From Massilia sp. (GTDB lineage: Bacteria > Pseudomonadota > Gammaproteobacteria > Burkholderiales > Burkholderiaceae_D), in the NCBI GenBank assembly GCA_028291845.1, contig JAQGNM010000545.1:1-14157 (forward strand): a stretch of DNA of 14,157 nucleotides, in the 5' to 3' direction. The position numbers and the translations under genes were made by a program. Positions 11,452 through 14,157 of the stretch are shown piece by piece. Positions within the stretch are counted from its first letter, which is position 1. Each line of letters starts with the position of its first letter. Below the pieces are notes generated by a model. It was not told where the DNA came from. It did not search any database and worked only from the letters and a program-made list of their open reading frames with translations.

Positions 11452-13818
11452 ATGACAATCCACGAAAGACAACGCGCCCGCATCGGCGCGCTGATCGCCT
11501 GCGCCTGGCCGCTGCTGGCGCACGCCGATCACGAACCGAAACTGCCCGCCGATTGCACGCGCCCCGGCGCCAGGACCGAAGCCGGCAAGCCGGTCTGCGC
11601 CAGCAATATGGACAAGGTCATCGTGCGCGGCGGGCGGCCGACCAGCCTGCCGCTGCATATTCCCACCACCATCGAGAGCATCAGCGGCGCGCAGGTGGAA
11701 AACCGCATCAACGCCACCGACAGCGAGGATGCCTTGAAGTATTTCCCCAGCCTGAACGTGAGGAAGCGCTCGATCGGCGACTACGACCACGCCGTGCTGG
11801 CCAGCCGCGCCTCCGGCACCGGCAACAGCGCCCGTTCGCTGGTGTACGCCGACGGCATCCTGCTGTCGAACTTGCTGGGCAACGGCGCCACCTTCACGCC
11901 GCGCTGGGGCATGGTCACGCCCGAGGAGATCGAGCGGGTCGATGTGCTGTACGGGCCGTTTTCCGCCGCCTATCCGGGCGGCTCGGTCGGCGCGGTGGTC
12001 GACTACCAGACCCGCATGCCGGACAAGTTCGAGGCGCATGTCAAGTTGTCGGCGTTCAGCCAGCGTTTCAAACTGTATGCCAGCGACGACCGCTACGGCG
12101 GCCGCCAGGGCAGCGCCTCGGTGGGCGACCGCGTCGGCGCCTGGTCGTGGTGGGCCGATGTGTCGCGGCTGGACAATGCCGGCCAGCCGCTGACGTTTGC
12201 CAACAAGCTGGTCGCGAGCGGCGTGGCCGGCAGCGCAGGCTTGCCCGTGACCGGCGCGCTGCCCGGCAAAAATCCGTCGGGGCGGGACTGGCTGATCATC
12301 GGCGCCGGCACCCAGTCCGACACCGTGCAGGACCACGCCAAGTTGAAGCTGGCCTACGACGTTTCGCCGACCCTGCGCGCCAGCTACACCTTGGGCTGGT
12401 GGCACAACGATACGGTGCGCGGCAACGCCTCGTACCTGCGATCGGCGCTCGACGGCAGCCCCGTGTACCGGGGCGACGCCGATGGCTTCATCAATATCGA
12501 CGGCCGCCGCTATTCGCTGGCGGCGTCCGACCTGGCGCCCACCCGCGCCGGACTCGAGCACCTGATGCAGGGCTTTTCGCTCAAGCGCCACGGCCGCGGC
12601 GAATGGAACTGGGAAGTGGCCGCCAGCAGTTACGACTACCGCCGCGACGGCGTGCGGACGCCATCCGTCTACGTGGCCGACGGGGGCCGCCCCTACTCTG
12701 GCGGCGCCGGGACCCTGACCGACATGGCCGGCAGCGGCTGGACCACCCTGGCCCTGAAAGGGGTCTGGCGGCCGAACCTCGATCACGTGGTGGAGATGGG
12801 CGCGCAGTCCGACCGCGCCGACCTGCGCACGCGCATTTCATCGACCGGCGACTGGATTGGCGGAGCCGCTGCGGCCACCATTTCGGCATTCACCGGCAGC
12901 ACGCGCTTGACCAGCCTGTACCTGCAGGACAGCCTGCGCCCGGCGGCCGACTGGAAAGCGACGCTGGGCGCGCGCGCGGAAAAGTGGCAAGCCTTCGACG
13001 GCTCGCTGGCGAATGCCGCGCGCGCCGCCGCCGGCGAAGCCTTGCGTTTCGGCGAGCGCAGTGAGACCAGCGTCTCGCCGAAGGCGGCGCTGTCGTACGG
13101 CGGCGTCGACGACTGGACCTTTAAGACGTCGCTCGGCCGCGCGGTGCGCAATCCCACCGCCGCCGAGCTGTTCCAGGGTGCTATCGTCGACAACGCCATC
13201 GTCAACAGCGATCCTGCGCTGCGCGCCGAGAAATCCTGGACCGGCGAACTGACCGCCGAGCGCAGCCGCGACGACGAAACCATGCGCGCCACCCTGTTCG
13301 GCGAACGCACCCGCGACGCCCTGTATTCTCAGCCCCTGACCGCCACCGTCAACACGGTGCAGAACATCGAGCGCATCCGCACCCACGGCGTCGAGCTGGC
13401 CTACCAAAAGGAGCGGATCTGGCTGCCCGGGCTGGCGCTGCAGGCCAGCCTGACATATGCCGATTCGGTGATCACCGCCAACCGCCGCCTGCCGGCCAGC
13501 GTCGGCAAGCACCAGCCGCGCGTGCCCCTGTGGCGCGCCAACGCGCTGGCCTCCTACCACGTCGGCCAGCACTGGACCACCAGCCTGGGCGTGCGCTACA
13601 GCGGCAAACAATTCAGCGCGCTCGACAACAGCGACACCGTTGCCGACACTTACATGGGGGTGTCGGATTACCTGGTGGCCGACGTCAGGCTGCGCTACCG
13701 CCACGACAAGCACTGGTCGGCGGCGATCGGTATCGACAACCTCAATAATGCGACCTACTGGGCATTTCACCCCTATCCACAACGAACCTTTATCGCTGAA
13801 TTACGCTGGGAGCAGTAA
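11452..13818 (+). CDS. TonB-dependent outer-membrane receptor, probably for copper
   Basis: A 788-aa outer-membrane receptor. The signal peptide is about 1-25 (cut near AHA-DH). A short spacer with two Cys (C35, C49) precedes a TonB-box-like MDKVIVRG (53-60). The plug domain (about 65-185) has PTTIESISGAQV, DALKYFPSLNVRKR, SLVYADGILLSN, TPEEIERVDVLYGPFSAAYPGGSVGAVVDY. The remaining roughly 600 residues are amphipathic beta strands of the 22-strand barrel. The C-terminus is ...RTFIAELRWEQ: the expected aromatic residue is a Trp three residues from the end rather than a terminal Phe. Energised uptake through TonB-ExbBD is expected. Copper as substrate is inferred from the three upstream copper genes and by analogy with OprC/NosA-type receptors. 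GAGG just upstream of the ATG fits as ribosome-binding site. Last gene of the cluster. Confidence 0.93.
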   Translation: MTIHERQRARIGALIACAWPLLAHADHEPKLPADCTRPGARTEAGKPVCASNMDKVIVRGGRPTSLPLHIPTTIESISGAQVENRINATDSEDALKYFPSLNVRKRSIGDYDHAVLASRASGTGNSARSLVYADGILLSNLLGNGATFTPRWGMVTPEEIERVDVLYGPFSAAYPGGSVGAVVDYQTRMPDKFEAHVKLSAFSQRFKLYASDDRYGGRQGSASVGDRVGAWSWWADVSRLDNAGQPLTFANKLVASGVAGSAGLPVTGALPGKNPSGRDWLIIGAGTQSDTVQDHAKLKLAYDVSPTLRASYTLGWWHNDTVRGNASYLRSALDGSPVYRGDADGFINIDGRRYSLAASDLAPTRAGLEHLMQGFSLKRHGRGEWNWEVAASSYDYRRDGVRTPSVYVADGGRPYSGGAGTLTDMAGSGWTTLALKGVWRPNLDHVVEMGAQSDRADLRTRISSTGDWIGGAAAATISAFTGSTRLTSLYLQDSLRPAADWKATLGARAEKWQAFDGSLANAARAAAGEALRFGERSETSVSPKAALSYGGVDDWTFKTSLGRAVRNPTAAELFQGAIVDNAIVNSDPALRAEKSWTGELTAERSRDDETMRATLFGERTRDALYSQPLTATVNTVQNIERIRTHGVELAYQKERIWLPGLALQASLTYADSVITANRRLPASVGKHQPRVPLWRANALASYHVGQHWTTSLGVRYSGKQFSALDNSDTVADTYMGVSDYLVADVRLRYRHDKHWSAAIGIDNLNNATYWAFHPYPQRTFIAELRWEQ

Positions 13819-14044
13819 AACAAACAAAAGTGAACCCCTACTTTTGTTTGGGGCTGGTCAGTAAGCCAAGGGTAAAACCGGCTTAGAAGCGCAAAGATGG
13901 TCAGACAAAAACGCCCGGCAGAGCCGGGCATACTAAAGCAAACAAAAGTACACCCCTACTTTTGTTTGGGCCTGGTCAGTAAGCCAAGGGCAAAACCGGC
14001 TTAGAAGCGCAAAGATGGTCAGACAAAAACACCCGGCAGAGCCG
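13816..14044. repeat. Imperfect tandem duplication of a structured noncoding unit (118-bp period)
   Basis: Bases 13821-13926 and 13939-14044 are 106-nt copies with five mismatches (101/106 identical), offset by 118. Weaker similarity begins at 13816 and 13934 (TAAA), so the receptor stop codon falls at the edge of unit 1. Each unit opens with a perfect A/T-rich hairpin, CAAACAAAAGT/ACTTTTGTTTG: 11 bp with an 8-nt loop in unit 1, 12 bp with a 6-nt loop in unit 2. GGCT/AGCC complementarity, a conserved core (AAACCGGCTTAGAAGCGCAA) and a CCGGCAGAGCCG hairpin follow. No plausible reading frame or ribosome-binding site is seen. It accounts for most of the 313-nt non-genic stretch after the receptor gene. 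Confidence 0.85.
13907..13929 (-). terminator. Minus-strand intrinsic terminator inside unit 1 of the tandem repeat
   Basis: On the minus strand GCCCGGC (13929-13923), loop TCT, GCCGGGC (13919-13913), then G and five T (13911-13907). This 7-bp GC stem with a T-run would stop leftward transcription. On the plus strand the hairpin is followed by ATACTAAAG, so it is not a typical terminator for the receptor operon. The equivalent site in unit 2 has only a 4-bp stem. Confidence 0.6.
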
Positions 14045-14099
14045 TAATGCCGTTCAGTTAAGCACGATCGGCCCGACCGCCCGTGTGATTTGCATGCAT

Positions 14100-14130
14100 G
14101 GGACAGGCACCCTCCGGTGCCAGTCCCCCT
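14100..14130 (+). repeat. Dispersed hairpin repeat, copy 4
   Basis: The cleanest copy: GGGAC-A-GGCACC (14100-14111), loop CTCC, GGTGCC-A-GTCCC (14116-14127), then CCT. The stem is perfect apart from one A/A mismatch. The region 14045-14099 before it shows no feature I recognise. Confidence 0.85.
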
Positions 14131-14131
14131 A

Positions 14132-14157
14132 CTAATAGCCGCCCGGATCCTCAGCAG
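14132..14157 (-). CDS. Possible 3' end of a minus-strand gene entering from the right
   Basis: A minus-strand frame enters at the right edge and reads AEDPGGY before TAG at 14134-14132, two bases from repeat copy 4. The three other repeat copies each follow a gene 3' end with the same polarity, and the minus-strand terminator at 13929-13907 also expects leftward transcription. Seven codons cannot prove a gene; this is an inference from context, and the product is unknown. Confidence 0.22.

Noticed and set aside
11263..12786. A 507-codon minus-strand frame inside the YcnI and TonB-receptor genes
   Set aside because: Antisense to two well-supported genes, no ribosome-binding site or domain; a GC-driven shadow.
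11553..13064. A 503-codon plus-strand frame inside the TonB-receptor gene
   Set aside because: An Arg/Gln/Pro-rich alternate frame of the receptor gene without a start signal.
13821..13850. The A/T hairpin after the receptor stop as a classical terminator of the copper operon
   Set aside because: The stem is A/T-rich and is followed by GGGG rather than a T-run, so intrinsic termination on the plus strand is not supported.
13816..14044. CRISPR-like interpretation of the repeats after the receptor gene
   Set aside because: Only two long copies with a 12-bp interval, no short regular repeats with unique spacers, and no cas gene.

Overview
The window is high-GC, densely coding bacterial DNA from the main chromosome type of a betaproteobacterium. 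The gene families (two kinds of phasin, PurU, YaeQ, a DUF2946/PCuAC/YcnI/TonB-receptor copper cluster) and the intergenic hairpin repeats suggest Burkholderiales, most likely an Oxalobacteraceae member of the Massilia/Duganella/Janthinobacterium type. The taxonomic call is inference. No rRNA, tRNA, CRISPR array, insertion sequence, transposase, integrase or phage gene is visible.

Layout. 1-767: 3' part of an alpha/beta hydrolase (lipase/esterase type), cut by the left edge. 838-2070: two-gene unit of an output-less double-receiver response regulator and a PhaF/PhaI-type phasin. 2161-4200: tight three-gene unit of a TetR-family regulator, a TPR-like protein and a LOG-family nucleotide phosphoribohydrolase. 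4201-4325: convergent junction with two inverted copies of a hairpin repeat. 4326-5453 (minus): membrane-bound diguanylate cyclase with a dyad-rich upstream region. 5659-6174 (minus): YgjP/SprT-like zinc peptidase. 6318-6662 (minus): KGG-repeat stress protein. 6814-7170 (minus): divergent Phasin_2-like protein. 7252-8280 (minus): NADP-dependent MDR-family oxidoreductase. 8409-9860 (plus): purU and yaeQ. 9931-13818 (plus): probable copper-handling operon (DUF2946 protein, PCuAC chaperone, YcnI-like protein, TonB-dependent receptor). 13819-14131: a 118-bp-period tandem noncoding repeat, a minus-strand terminator and a fourth hairpin repeat.

How the genes fit together. The copper cluster reads as one envelope system. 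The outer-membrane receptor imports the ligand, two exported proteins carry recognisable Cu sites (YcnI with a predicted mature N-terminal His, PCuAC with H/M ligands), and the membrane-anchored DUF2946 protein has an H/M/C-rich segment. The two phasins point to polyhydroxyalkanoate storage. The response regulator and c-di-GMP synthase indicate signalling, but nothing in the sequence ties them to the storage genes.

Most notable structure. Four copies of a GGGACAGGCACC...CCAGTCCCCCT hairpin repeat occur here. The three that can be assigned to a gene all sit at a gene 3' end with the same polarity relative to that gene. One supplies the last nine codons and stop of the LOG gene, and one forms a textbook intrinsic terminator for the KGG gene. 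I see no clearly new defence or mobile system. The best candidates for something undescribed are this repeat behaviour, the tandem structured repeat after the receptor gene, and the shortened copper motif in the PCuAC protein.
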